DNA of 64,000 nt from Gammaproteobacteria bacterium (GTDB lineage: Bacteria > Pseudomonadota > Gammaproteobacteria > S012-40). This document shows, in pieces, positions 8,181-16,494 of the stretch. The position numbers and the translations under genes were made by a program. The notes under the pieces were generated by a model. The model searched no databases. It was not told the origin of the DNA and worked only from the letters and a program-made list of their open reading frames with translations. Position 1 is the stretch's first letter, and every line of letters begins with the position of its first letter. Where the stretch lies: assembly GCA_015487785.1 (NCBI GenBank), contig WFPC01000018.1, forward strand, positions 1-64,000, given 5' to 3'.

Positions 8181-10187
8181 ATGGACCTGCAGACCCTGCA
8201 ACCGCTGTTCCACTGGCTGGCGGCCCATCCGGGCTGGGCCGGAATTTTCGTTTTTCTCATCGCGTTGACCGAATCCCTGCTGGTAGTGGGCCTGATCGTG
8301 CCCGGCACGGTATTGATGTTCGGTGTCGGTGCCCTGCTGGGAGTGGGCGTGTTGGGCTTGTGGGAGACCCTGGCCTGGGCTTTTGCCGGGGCGGTGGCCG
8401 GCGATGGCATCAGTTTCTGGCTGGGATATCACTTTCGTGAGCGCATCGCGACTTGGTGGCCGTTTCGCAAGCGGCCTGAATTATTGAGCAAGGGGCAGGC
8501 CTTTTTCCGCCGCCACGGTGGCAAGAGTGTGCTGTTCGGACGCTTTGTGGGCCCGGTGCGACCGGTGATTCCTGCCGTGGCCGGGATGATGCAGATGCCC
8601 CCTTGGCGTTTCGTGGCGGTCAATGTGGCCTCTGCCCTGCTTTGGGCGCCGGCCTATCTGTTGCCGGGCATTGCTTTCGGTGCGTCCATGGAGCTGGCTG
8701 CCGAGGTGGCAGGTCGCTTGGCGGTGCTGATGCTGGGCATCCTGGTCTTGGTGGTGCTGGTGATCTGGCTGGTGCGGCGCCTGGTACGCTGGCTCACGCC
8801 CTGGGCCAGTTATTTGACCGATCGTCTGCTGGCCTGGGGTTGGAGTCATCCCTATCTGGGCCGGATCACGGCCTGGATAATGGATCCGGCCCAGCCCGAG
8901 GCCAAGGGCCTGGTATTGTGGGCGGGGCTGTTGCTGGTATTGGCGAGCGTGTTGCTGGGCCTGATCGCACTGGCTGGCGAGGCCGCTCTGCCGCTGGATG
9001 TGTCGGTCTACAATTTTCTGCACGATTTGCATACGCCCTGGGCCAACACCTGGCTCAGCGCTGTCCTGTTGTGGGCCGACCCCCTGCCCTTGCTGGGTCT
9101 GGCAGGCGTCCTGCTGTTGATGTTGCTGGCGCGGCGCCAATGGAGCACGGCCTGGCATCTGGGGGTCACCGTGTTGTTCGCGGTACTGGTGATCGCGTTG
9201 CTGGGCGAGCTGCGCCCGGCCAGGCCACCGCTGGTACATCCGGCGGCTCTGGGTGGAGGTTTTCCCGCCTGGCATGTACTGGGGCCGCTGACGCTGTTTG
9301 GTTTCGTGGCCATCGTCGCCGGCGGTATGCTGAACAAGACCTGGCGTTGGTTACCCTATGCCCTGGCCGCTGCCGGGGTAACGGTGTTTTCCTTGGCGGC
9401 CCTGTATTTGGGGGTCAATTGGCTGAGCGATGTGGTGGCGGCCTGGGTGCTGGGTCTGGCCTGGGTGGCGGTGGTGGGGGTGGCCTACCGGCGCCGGCCC
9501 CACCGCCCCACCCGTCTGGCGGTGGTGTTGCCGGCGGGCTTGCTGGCCTACGTCGGGTTCGGGTTCACCCACCTTGCCGAGCAGCCGCGCCTGTTGCAAC
9601 AGATGACACGGGAGATGCCGCCGGCCCACTGGAGCAGAGCGGCCTGGCGGCAAGGCGGCTGGGCCGAGTTGGAACCCTATCGGCGCGACCTGCGGGGCAT
9701 GCGCAAACAACCCCTGAATCTGCAGTGGCGCGCCGAGTTGACACAGATCCGCGCGGACTTGGAACGCCTCGGCTGGCATGCACCACCGCCGCTGAATTGG
9801 GCCAATGCCCTGCGCTGGTTCTCGGCCCGTCCCAGCCTGGCCGAGTTGCCCCTGTTGCCCAATGTGCACCAGGGGCGCCACGAGGCCCTGGTGCTGGTCA
9901 AGCCGACGGGAGAGAACCACCAGTGGTTGTTGCGCCTGTGGCCGGTGCCGGTGCGGGTGGACGACAAGCCCCTGTGGCAGGGTTATGTGGCCAGGCAGGG
10001 ATTGCAACAACAATTCGAGTATTTCTGGCTGCCGCAGTTGAGCAACGATTTCCAGTCTCCTCTGGAAATGCTGGCCGATGAACTGGCAGGCTGGTCGAGG
10101 CAGCGGGTTCGTTGGCACCTCACGGGGGAGGACGCGCTGCGCTGGCACGGTGAGGTGTTGCTCATTGGAGGAGGGGGAGAGGAATGA
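8181..10187 (+). CDS. DedA-PAP2-LssY three-domain membrane protein with degenerate PAP2 motifs
   Basis: Three parts can be read in order. Residues about 10-200 are a DedA/SNARE-associated domain: TESLLVVGLIVPGTVLMFGVGALLG and LFGRFVGPVRPVIPAVAGMMQMP. DedA proteins act as undecaprenyl-phosphate/phospholipid translocases. Residues about 240-440 resemble a PAP2 phosphatase with several helices, but PSGH reads FPAWH and the SRxxLGxHxxxD motif reads ALYLGVNWLSDV, so the catalytic Arg and His are missing. Residues about 485-650 match the soluble LssY C-terminal domain (LRGMRKQPLNLQW ... GRHEALVLVKPT ... VPVRVDDKPLWQGYVAR). The stop overlaps the dgkA start by 4 bases, pointing to coupled lipid-carrier or phosphatidic-acid handling. 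Confidence 0.85.
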   Translation: MDLQTLQPLFHWLAAHPGWAGIFVFLIALTESLLVVGLIVPGTVLMFGVGALLGVGVLGLWETLAWAFAGAVAGDGISFWLGYHFRERIATWWPFRKRPELLSKGQAFFRRHGGKSVLFGRFVGPVRPVIPAVAGMMQMPPWRFVAVNVASALLWAPAYLLPGIAFGASMELAAEVAGRLAVLMLGILVLVVLVIWLVRRLVRWLTPWASYLTDRLLAWGWSHPYLGRITAWIMDPAQPEAKGLVLWAGLLLVLASVLLGLIALAGEAALPLDVSVYNFLHDLHTPWANTWLSAVLLWADPLPLLGLAGVLLLMLLARRQWSTAWHLGVTVLFAVLVIALLGELRPARPPLVHPAALGGGFPAWHVLGPLTLFGFVAIVAGGMLNKTWRWLPYALAAAGVTVFSLAALYLGVNWLSDVVAAWVLGLAWVAVVGVAYRRRPHRPTRLAVVLPAGLLAYVGFGFTHLAEQPRLLQQMTREMPPAHWSRAAWRQGGWAELEPYRRDLRGMRKQPLNLQWRAELTQIRADLERLGWHAPPPLNWANALRWFSARPSLAELPLLPNVHQGRHEALVLVKPTGENHQWLLRLWPVPVRVDDKPLWQGYVARQGLQQQFEYFWLPQLSNDFQSPLEMLADELAGWSRQRVRWHLTGEDALRWHGEVLLIGGGGEE

Positions 10188-10537
10188 AAAACCAGGTGTT
10201 CCGGCGCCGCCTGGGTTATGCCCGGGCGGGTATCGCGCAGGCGTTGAAGCGGGAAAACAGCGTCAAGACCCAGGCCGTGCTGGCCGTTGTGGCCATACTG
10301 GCCTTGTTGATATTGCGTCCGGCCCTGGTATGGTGGGCCCTGGTGGGGGTGATGATCGTGCTGGTGCTGGCGGCGGAGTTGTTCAATACCTCTATCGAGG
10401 AGGTATGTGACCTGGTGCAGCCCCGGCCCGATCCCCGCGTCAAGCTGATCAAGGACGTGGCCGCGGGGGCGGTCTTGCTGTTGAGCGTGGGCGCCTTGTG
10501 GGTGGCGGTCTTGATGGTGCTCAGTGTGATGGGCTGA
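10184..10537 (+). CDS. dgkA: Diacylglycerol kinase, prokaryotic type
   Basis: DgkA recycles diacylglycerol to phosphatidic acid in the inner membrane. The 117-aa sequence has the expected architecture: an amphipathic start (RRRLGYARAGIAQALKRENSVKTQ) with the E-N-x-K/R-x-Q region, then three membrane helices, and the catalytic AELFNTSIEEVCDLVQP segment with the conserved Glu residues. A GGAGGAGGG-rich Shine-Dalgarno lies within the end of the preceding gene; the two genes overlap by 4 bases (ATGA). The following gene is convergent. Confidence 0.93.
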   Translation: MKNQVFRRRLGYARAGIAQALKRENSVKTQAVLAVVAILALLILRPALVWWALVGVMIVLVLAAELFNTSIEEVCDLVQPRPDPRVKLIKDVAAGAVLLLSVGALWVAVLMVLSVMG

Positions 10538-10601
10538 AACGGGCCACGATGGTCATGCGTTTCGCCGCTTCTCGGAATGCGGGCGAGATGCCCGGCTGGC
10601 T

Positions 10602-11372
10602 TCAGTGGAAATCCAGGTGCAGCATTCTGCCGCCGGTCTTCTCGGCGATGGTTTGGTATTCCCGCGTGGTCTCGGGGTCGGAACGCCCCAATGGCAGGGT
10701 GAACACCGGGCTGGGAATGTCGCTGTAGTAGATCTTGTCGTCACTGGGTTCATCGCCCACCAGAAGATAGGCCCCCGGGGGCGGGGCGTTGCGGGCGGCT
10801 ACGCGGAATGCCTTGCCAATGGTCTCCATGTTGCCGCCGAAAGGCGCGCCGGACATCAGCGCATCGAACATTTCACCCATGGTGCCGGTATAGGTCTCGG
10901 CCTCGTAGTCGGTGAACCAGGTGATGGCGCTGAGCCGTTTGCCCGAGCGCACCACGATGGTACGCAGCACAGGTATCAGAAAGGAACTCAGGCCGTGCAT
11001 GGAGCCGGAGGCGTCCACGACCAGATGCAGATCCTTTCCGGGCAGGGCCTTGAGCCCCTTGACGAACAGATCGAAATCCTTGCGTCCGAAGGTGGCGCTC
11101 TCGACGATCCGGTCCATGGCACTGCCCTCGCCAGAGAGAACCAGTTGTTCCATGTTGCTGGCGAAGCGCTGTCTGTCCAGTTCGGCCACGGCCAGCTTGT
11201 TCTTCAGTTCCTGAATTTCCTTTTTCAGTCGCGGAACTTCGTATTCCTGGGCCAGCCGCGAGGTCAGCAGGATGGTCACCATGAGGAAGATGAAGGTCGC
11301 CAGCATCAACAGCGACACATCCGAGAAGCTCTCGTAAATGTTGGTATAGGTGAATCGGCGCCGGATGCTCAT
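10602..11372 (-). CDS. MotB-like protein with a von Willebrand factor A domain
   Basis: The 256-aa protein starts with a single membrane helix (residues about 17-38) preceded by SFSDVSLLML, which aligns with the MotB YADFMT segment; Asp18 sits where MotB keeps its proton-binding Asp. A coiled-coil stretch follows (PRLKKEIQELKNKLAVAELDRQRF, 48-71). Residues about 110-256 form a VWA fold: DLHLVVDASGSM carries the MIDAS DxSxS, and YLLVGDEPSDD the later Asp; the usual MIDAS Thr position reads GGNMET. In flagellar or Tol/Exb stators this place holds a peptidoglycan-binding domain. It is the last gene of a minus-strand set after a MotA-like gene (23-bp gap). Target and function are unknown. Confidence 0.75.
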   Translation of the reverse strand: MSIRRRFTYTNIYESFSDVSLLMLATFIFLMVTILLTSRLAQEYEVPRLKKEIQELKNKLAVAELDRQRFASNMEQLVLSGEGSAMDRIVESATFGRKDFDLFVKGLKALPGKDLHLVVDASGSMHGLSSFLIPVLRTIVVRSGKRLSAITWFTDYEAETYTGTMGEMFDALMSGAPFGGNMETIGKAFRVAARNAPPPGAYLLVGDEPSDDKIYYSDIPSPVFTLPLGRSDPETTREYQTIAEKTGGRMLHLDFH

Positions 11373-11395
11373 GGTCTATGTCGGAATCGATGCGT

Positions 11396-12400
11396 TCATG
11401 CCTGCCGCTTGCTCAGAATGAAATCCTTGAACCGCGACCACCAGGAACGGTTGAGAGTCTGCATCAACTGCAATTCCTGGCGTAGCAGGGCCCGATAATA
11501 TTTCTGCATGTGCAAGGTCTCGCGCAAGGTATAGGTACCTTTTTCGTCACCGGAAAGTTCATAGAGTTCCTTGATGGCCTGGTGAAACTCATTGATGGCA
11601 CCCTTGGATTCCCGGAAGACCTCCTGCAGGGCCTTGACCCGCTCGCCCAGGGCCTCGATCTCCACGTTGAGAAAACGCACGTCACGTTCCATGGAAGGCT
11701 TGAAGTCGGGGGCCAGATAGACCATGCAGGTTTTGGTGATATGGTCGTGCAGGCCGCCGATGCCGTTTTCCGTGATCAAGGCGAAGATCCGCAGCAATAC
11801 ACCACCCAGAACCGCACCCAGCAGGGTAGTGTAGAAAGCCGTGCCCATGCCGCTCATGGCCTTGCGCAGACCCGAGAGCAACAGGTCCTGGTCGGTTCCC
11901 AGGGCGTCCAGCGAAGTGGTCAGGCCGGTCAGGGTGAAGGTGAGGCCAATCACCGTGCCGATCAGGCCCAGGGTGATCAGCAGATTGCCCAAGACCTCCA
12001 CCGCATGACTGATGCGCAGATAAAACGAGTACTCCATGTTGAGCAGCGATTCGATATTGGGTGCTTCGTTGTTGGCGGAAACGATCTTGAGCGCTTCGTA
12101 GAAGCGGTTCACCGCCTTGCGCTTGCGTGGGTGGGTGGGTTCCAGGCCCATCAGGCCATTCTCCTGGGCCAGTTTGTCCTGGGCGCTGGCTTCCACTGCT
12201 TCGCGCGTGATCAATACGGTGAGGATGAAGCTGGTGGCCACGCCGATGAGAAACAGCGTAATAATGATCCAGGTGATCTTGCTCTTGTCCTCGCGCAAGA
12301 ACTCGAGAATGTCGGTATCGAGATAGAGGCCCAGGTAGATGGTAGTGGCGGCGGAGCCCCAGATCAGCCAGAGAATGAAAGTTCGATACGCCCAGTTCAT
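11396..12400 (-). CDS. MotA/TolQ/ExbB-type proton-channel protein, 334 aa
   Basis: Four membrane segments are visible: about residues 7-27, 42-65, 135-160 and 180-212. The last two contain the family signature: NLLITLGLIGTVIGLTFTLTGL and GMGTAFYTTLLGAVLGGVLLR, as in MotA, TolQ and ExbB channels, which form pentamers around two MotB/TolR/ExbD subunits. A cytoplasmic loop of about 70 residues (ALKIVSANNEAPNIESLL) separates helix pairs, and a helical C-terminal tail of 120 residues follows. ATG has an AAGGAAAA ribosome site. The partner is almost certainly the MotB-like VWA protein immediately downstream. No flagellar, Tol or TonB genes are near, so this is a stand-alone stator-like unit. Confidence 0.82.
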   Translation of the reverse strand: MNWAYRTFILWLIWGSAATTIYLGLYLDTDILEFLREDKSKITWIIITLFLIGVATSFILTVLITREAVEASAQDKLAQENGLMGLEPTHPRKRKAVNRFYEALKIVSANNEAPNIESLLNMEYSFYLRISHAVEVLGNLLITLGLIGTVIGLTFTLTGLTTSLDALGTDQDLLLSGLRKAMSGMGTAFYTTLLGAVLGGVLLRIFALITENGIGGLHDHITKTCMVYLAPDFKPSMERDVRFLNVEIEALGERVKALQEVFRESKGAINEFHQAIKELYELSGDEKGTYTLRETLHMQKYYRALLRQELQLMQTLNRSWWSRFKDFILSKRQA

Positions 12401-12483
12401 GGTTTTCCTTTGCTTAGCATGGGTTGGTCACAGGGTCGTTCCGGCCCTCCTCGTTATTGCCAGTGCAGCGAAGAGACAGGTGC

Positions 12484-13983
12484 CTAGCGGGCATTTTTCG
12501 TCTCATCAGCGGGTGTCGCCTCGTTGGTCTGGGGCTGTTCCTCGTTTTGCTCGGGGTTGACCGGCGGACGGTAATGCTTGAGCTGCACGGTATGATCGCG
12601 TACCGCCAGGATGACGCCGCCCTTCATCAGGGCCAGGGTTTCGGTGACGCCGGTCAGGCTGGCGATACCGTCGGCCAACAGCTTGTTCTCCTCGGCATAG
12701 GGATCGAAGGCCAGGTGGGTCAGTCCCTTGAGGTTCTTCTCCAGTTGTTCCAGATTGTCGTAATAACGCGGCAATGGCAACACATCCCGTCGGGTGGCCA
12801 GCATGGTGCGGCCGGGCCACTGGCTGGCAACCCGGAAAGGCCGGCTCTGATCGGCGGCGATATTGGCCAGGCGCATGATGAGTTCGTCCTCGGGTGTATA
12901 GGCCTCGATCTTGTGCATCAGGGCATGGGCCTTGTCTTGCCACATGAAAGTGGTGGCCACCATCAGGGTCAAAACGGCCACCAGGCCGCGCTGGCCGAGG
13001 AAGCTCTGCTTGTGCCAGCTTTGGTTCCAGCGGATCAGCAGGGGCACTCCGCGGTAGAGCGTGGCGGTGATGGCCAGCAGGGCCCAGGCCTCGTTGGCCA
13101 TCACCAGGCCGAAGACAATGGCGAGAAACAGCATGCGCCCGAGCAAATCCCTGAGGAAAAACTCTCGCTCGATGGCGATCACCAGCGCGAGCAGCACGGT
13201 GGCAATGATGCCCGGCGCCCACACGATATCGGCCCGGCTCCAGGCCACGCTGCCCTGCAAGGCCAGGGCCAGGGCTTCCACGGGGTTGCCGAACCAGGCG
13301 ATATTGTCCCAGCCACCGCTGATGAGCACCGCGACCACCGTGCTGATGCCCAGGCCAATGAAAACGTGTCGGCTCTTTTTGTGCTCGTCGGGATTCTTCT
13401 GCCAATGCCAGGCCAGGGCCAGGGGATAGGCGATGGCCATGGGGCTCAGGCTGATCAGGATGGCCACCCAGATCATCTGGCCGAAATACCAGCCGCCGAA
13501 ATAGCGTGGCTTGCGGCGGTAGGCGCGATCCATCCAGGCGCCCAATGCAAAGCCGAGCAACAGGTAGGGCCCGATATCCATGGCATCGATCTGCGACAAC
13601 AAGGCCGGGGAAATCAACAGCAAGGCCGAGGCGATCAGGGCGGCTTCCTTGCCCTCGCTGTCGCGCGCCCAGCGATAGAGCATGCTGACGGCGGCAAAGG
13701 CGATCAGCAGGGTCAACACCTTGGCCGCGAGAATGCTGCCTGGCCAGTAGGCGCCGATAGGCATGAACAAGAGCGCCCGAAAATCGGGCACGCCGAGAAT
13801 GAGAACGGGATTGATGACGTTGTCGGCCACGCTCCAGTTCAACAACAGACCGCGCGCGGCATTCTCCTCGATGCCATAGGGTTCCGTGCTGATCAGCCCG
13901 AACAACAGCATGGCCGACAGCCAAAGGGCGAGAACGACGAAACCCCAATATTTTTCCATTAGATTCACAGTGCCTGAATTCAT
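12484..13983 (-). CDS. Polytopic membrane protein, possibly glycosyltransferase-39-like
   Basis: The protein has about ten to twelve hydrophobic segments in residues 1-370 followed by a soluble tail of about 130 residues ending in a Pro/Glu/Asn/Thr-rich stretch. GVPDFRALLFMPIGAYWPGSILAAKVLTLL and ALLLISPALLSQIDAMDIGPYLLLGFALGAW are reminiscent of lipid-linked sugar transferases of the GT39 (ArnT/PMT) type, but the N-terminal double-Asp motif of that family is not clear (only EPYGIEENAARG). Two starts are possible: 13983 (used) and 13959 (MEKYWGF); neither has a strong Shine-Dalgarno. It lies 83 bp upstream of the MotA-like gene and may be co-transcribed with that pair. Function is uncertain. 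Confidence 0.6.
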   Translation of the reverse strand: MNSGTVNLMEKYWGFVVLALWLSAMLLFGLISTEPYGIEENAARGLLLNWSVADNVINPVLILGVPDFRALLFMPIGAYWPGSILAAKVLTLLIAFAAVSMLYRWARDSEGKEAALIASALLLISPALLSQIDAMDIGPYLLLGFALGAWMDRAYRRKPRYFGGWYFGQMIWVAILISLSPMAIAYPLALAWHWQKNPDEHKKSRHVFIGLGISTVVAVLISGGWDNIAWFGNPVEALALALQGSVAWSRADIVWAPGIIATVLLALVIAIEREFFLRDLLGRMLFLAIVFGLVMANEAWALLAITATLYRGVPLLIRWNQSWHKQSFLGQRGLVAVLTLMVATTFMWQDKAHALMHKIEAYTPEDELIMRLANIAADQSRPFRVASQWPGRTMLATRRDVLPLPRYYDNLEQLEKNLKGLTHLAFDPYAEENKLLADGIASLTGVTETLALMKGGVILAVRDHTVQLKHYRPPVNPEQNEEQPQTNEATPADETKNAR

Positions 13984-14282
13984 AGTTCGATCGCAGTTTG
14001 CGCTAGCGCCCGGCAGCCTCTCTCAGGTTGGGAAACTGGCAAGGATAACCAAAATTGGATATAGCGTCATCATAGACTTGAGCGGGAGGACGACATAAAA
14101 AGTCCTGATGGATATCCTTCTATAATACTCAGAAATTACTTGTAAAATATGTGCGTCTATGTGCGTCTGTATCTGTTGACAGCAAACGGCAATAGTGGTT
14201 GAATGCCCTGCCAGGTAGTGATATATATCACTTGGATCGCTTTTACACTTGTCGGCTTATAACAATACGAGGGAGGTGGGCC
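13984..14282. other. Divergent intergenic region, 299 bp, with regulatory signals
   Basis: AT-richer than the flanks. It holds a short tandem repeat (TATGTGCGTC twice, about 14149-14168), a good -35 TTGACA at 14176, the palindrome GTGATATATATCAC, and TATAAC at 14258 before the 30-aa ORF. No coding sequence was seen in it. Confidence 0.5.
14218..14231. promoter_or_regulatory. FNR/ANR- or CRP-type binding site before the cytochrome cluster
   Basis: GTGATATATATCAC is a perfect 14-bp palindrome. It fits the FNR/ANR core (TGAT-N4-ATCA of TTGAT-N4-ATCAA) and also the CRP pattern (GTGA-N6-TCAC). Its centre is about 45 bp upstream of the start expected from TATAAC at 14258, close to a class II activator position. 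Microaerobic FNR/ANR control would suit the oxidase genes that follow; which regulator binds is inference. Confidence 0.5.
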
Positions 14283-14375
14283 GTGTTACAGACTGACGCA
14301 ATTGCATTGATCTATCTGTTGTGGTTTGTCGGAGCCTTTTTTCTGGCTTGGATCATGCTCAAGGTCAATTCATAA
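14283..14375 (+). CDS. Tiny single-helix membrane protein, 30 aa
   Basis: This GTG-start ORF is too short for the track. It has an excellent ribosome site (GGGAGGTGGGCC before GTG). The product, MLQTDAIALIYLLWFVGAFF then LAWIMLKVNS, is one membrane helix, the size of small oxidase subunits such as CydX or CcoM, though no homology to either is claimed. It is the first ORF after the FNR/CRP-like site and lies 92 bp before a dihaem cytochrome c gene. A similar 30-aa ORF lies just before the ccoN-like gene. Confidence 0.6.
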   Translation: MLQTDAIALIYLLWFVGAFFLAWIMLKVNS

Positions 14376-14467
14376 TCAACGTTTAGAAAAATCAGGTTCA
14401 ACCCCTGCTCGCGCGCGGTGGTTGGAAAATTGTCTCTGGGAGGCTAGAACTGGGAGGGCTTCTGAAT

Positions 14468-15220
14468 ATGCGACGTTTTATTACTGCTGTGTCTGCCGCA
14501 GCATTTTTGCTTGGGGCGGTGGCGCCGTCTGTCGTGAACGCTTCCGCGCAGTATCCGCGGGGTAACGGAAACATCAGCAACGGCAAGGACATCTACTTCA
14601 ACGGCAAGGGCGATGTGCCCGCCTGTGCCTCTTGTCATGGTCAGGATGGCCTGGGTGACGACAACCTGGGCACTCCGCGGCTGGCGGGCCAGTTCGCTAT
14701 TTTTCTGCGCAAGCAACTGGAAGATTATGCCACCGACAAGCGCCAGGACACCACCATGTTCGTGATGAACGCCAATGCCAAGGGCCTGTCGCCGGCTGAC
14801 CGCAACGATGTGGCCACCTATCTGGAATCCATCAAGGTCAAGAACGACGGCAGTGCGGGGTCCAATCTCAAGGAGCTGGCGGCCAACGGCGTCGAGGTCG
14901 GTTTGACCCACAAGGGCAAGTCGCTGGTGGAGTTCGGTCAGGGCAACCGCGCCAAGCCGGTTCCGGCCTGTCGTTCCTGCCATGGCTACAACGGTCGAGG
15001 TGCACCGCCTGTGTATCCTCGCATCGGCGGTCAGAAGTACGTCTACTTGGTCAATCAGTTGAAGAAGTGGCGTGATGGCTCCCGTACCAACGATCCTCGC
15101 GGGCAGATGCAGGCCGTTGCGCGCAACATGACCGATGAAGACATCAAGAATGCCGCTGCCTACCTGACCGTGGCCAGTGACTACAGTAGCGGTAACTTCT
15201 TTACCCCGTACGATCACTGA
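14468..15220 (+). CDS. Dihaem cytochrome c (c4-like), periplasmic
   Basis: A signal peptide (MRRFITAVSAAAFLLGAVAPSVVNASA) is followed by two class I cytochrome c domains of about 100 residues. Haem motifs are CASCH at 53-57 and CRSCH at 168-172, each followed by a distal Met region (TTMFVMNANAKGLS and RGQMQAVARNMT). The halves share ...GQFAIFLRKQLEDY / GQKYVYLVNQLKKW. This is the cytochrome c4 plan, an electron donor to cbb3-type oxidases in several proteobacteria. ATG at 14468 lies within the first good window after GGGAGG. A strong terminator follows, so the gene is the distal part of a short transcript beginning at the 14.2-kb regulatory region. Confidence 0.9.
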   Translation: MRRFITAVSAAAFLLGAVAPSVVNASAQYPRGNGNISNGKDIYFNGKGDVPACASCHGQDGLGDDNLGTPRLAGQFAIFLRKQLEDYATDKRQDTTMFVMNANAKGLSPADRNDVATYLESIKVKNDGSAGSNLKELAANGVEVGLTHKGKSLVEFGQGNRAKPVPACRSCHGYNGRGAPPVYPRIGGQKYVYLVNQLKKWRDGSRTNDPRGQMQAVARNMTDEDIKNAAAYLTVASDYSSGNFFTPYDH

Positions 15221-15236
15221 GAGTTCGGTTGTCTGG

Positions 15237-15267
15237 AAAGGCGGGCTCTAAGCCCGCCTTTTTTTTG
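15237..15267 (+). terminator. Intrinsic terminator after the dihaem cytochrome gene
   Basis: AAAGGCGGGCT-cta-AGCCCGCCTTT forms an 11-bp stem followed by eight T residues in total, 17 bases after the cytochrome stop codon. Confidence 0.93.
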
Positions 15268-15328
15268 TCTGGCGATCGCTTTTGGTTTATGCTTTCGTTT
15301 CTCGTTTTAGTTTGCCTTGTGGGGTTCT

Positions 15329-15940
15329 ATGAGCAGCAAGAAGAAACAGCCATTGAAGGCGGGTGAAAAAATACTCTTGATCATATTCGGGGTATTTTTC
15401 GTTTTGGCCATGATCGCCTATGCGGCACTCGAGACGGTGCGGCTCAACAAGGAAGAACCCATGTTCGAGCAAACCACCTTTTTCGATTTCTCCGCAGTGG
15501 GCAAGGAGGGCTCCGAGCTCTATCGCAAGGCCCGGTGTAATTCCTGTCATCGCGCGCTGCGAACGGGGACCAGCATGGGCTTGATACTCGACGGCATTGG
15601 TTCCCGACGCTCGCTCGAATGGATAGAAAACTTCCTCGTCAACCCCGAGGCCACCTATGGGGCCCCAACCCTGGATCACGGTTTGCCGCCCAAGGAGGCG
15701 GCCTATGTGGCCCAGATGCCGCGGGAAGATTTGCACAAGATCGCCGTATTCCTGTCCGAGCTGCGGGCCAAGGCCGGTTCGGCCGTGGCCAAGGTGCCGC
15801 CGCCGGAGCGTTCCGAATTCATCGACAACATGGTGAAGGCCTGGGCGCCAGAGAGCTGGAAAGAAAAGTATGAAGACGTGCGTGAGCGGGGCTTGCCGGA
15901 AGAAGGCGCCGGCGGCGCGATGAATAAAACCAACGATTAA
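15329..15940 (+). CDS. Membrane-anchored monohaem cytochrome c, 203 aa
   Basis: An uncleaved N-terminal anchor (residues about 14-36, EKILLIIFGVFFVLAMIAYAAL) is followed by a periplasmic domain with one haem motif, CNSCH, at 65-69 and a likely Met ligand in YVAQMPREDL. The C-terminal 50 residues are charged and do not look like cytochrome. The overall order (anchor, CxxCH, WIENFLVNPEATYGAP..., Met) resembles the single-haem CcoO/NorC-type membrane cytochromes and the product of 22449 further downstream. ATG at 15329 is preferred to the track start at 15317. It is followed after 17 bases by a CcoN-like gene, implying a complex. Confidence 0.88.
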   Translation: MSSKKKQPLKAGEKILLIIFGVFFVLAMIAYAALETVRLNKEEPMFEQTTFFDFSAVGKEGSELYRKARCNSCHRALRTGTSMGLILDGIGSRRSLEWIENFLVNPEATYGAPTLDHGLPPKEAAYVAQMPREDLHKIAVFLSELRAKAGSAVAKVPPPERSEFIDNMVKAWAPESWKEKYEDVRERGLPEEGAGGAMNKTND

Positions 15941-15957
15941 TCTGGGTAGTGAAATCA

Positions 15958-16494
15958 ATGAGTGAAGCTTGGCATCACCCGCAGGAAACCGTCTACCGTC
16001 GTTATATCCTGTGGTTTTTCTACGCCTGTATCATCTATAGTTTGATCGGCTTCTCGTGGGGGGCCATCATGGGTGGGATATCGGAATTCAGGCATTTCGT
16101 TGACCACCGTCTGCACGGCAACCTCATCGTGCGGGGGCATACACACATCAACTTGCTGGGCTGGGTGGAAATGGCCATTTTCGGCGCGGTTTATTATATT
16201 ATTCCCCGCTTGGTCAAGCGGCCGATCTACAGTCTGAAACTGGTGAAAGTGCATTTCTGGGTGCACAACATCGGATTGTTGGGCATGGTCATCTTTTTCG
16301 TCATGGCCGGTATCATGGGCGGCATGGCCAGTGTCACGGCATCACCGGCGGAGGTGGAGCTCATCGTCAAACCCTTGCTGGCCACCATGGGAATATTTGG
16401 TACCTTGGTTCTTCTTGCCAATGGCATCTGGGCCTATAATCTTTTCCGGACCTGCGCCGGATGGGAGAAGTCGTATGAAAAGGAAGCTAACTAG
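15958..16494 (+). CDS. Four-helix CcoN/NorB-like membrane protein, 178 aa
   Basis: The protein has four membrane segments after a short N-terminus (YRRYILWFFYACIIYSLIGFSWGAIMGG). The segment LIVRGHTHINLLGWVEMAIFGAVYYIIPRLVKRPIYSLKLVKVHFWVHNIGLLGM resembles part of haem-copper oxidase subunit I: a His-rich helix, LLGWV, and YY.IP.L..RPIYS.KL...HFW. It is too short to hold a full catalytic core (no HH pair or cross-linking Tyr), so at most it could bind one haem b. ATG at 15958 is used; GTG at 15949 is an alternative. It overlaps the thioredoxin-like gene by 20 bases. It may be an accessory haem-b subunit paired with the preceding cytochrome c; this is inference. Confidence 0.72.
   Translation: MSEAWHHPQETVYRRYILWFFYACIIYSLIGFSWGAIMGGISEFRHFVDHRLHGNLIVRGHTHINLLGWVEMAIFGAVYYIIPRLVKRPIYSLKLVKVHFWVHNIGLLGMVIFFVMAGIMGGMASVTASPAEVELIVKPLLATMGIFGTLVLLANGIWAYNLFRTCAGWEKSYEKEAN

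Noticed and set aside
10602-12400. Zorya-type phage defence
   Set aside because: MotA/MotB-like pair is similar in outline, but no OmpA-type ZorB domain, helicase or nuclease gene is present.
12424-13962. 512-aa plus-strand ORF opposite the polytopic membrane protein
   Set aside because: Low-complexity HQQG-rich translation, typical antisense shadow; no ribosome site.
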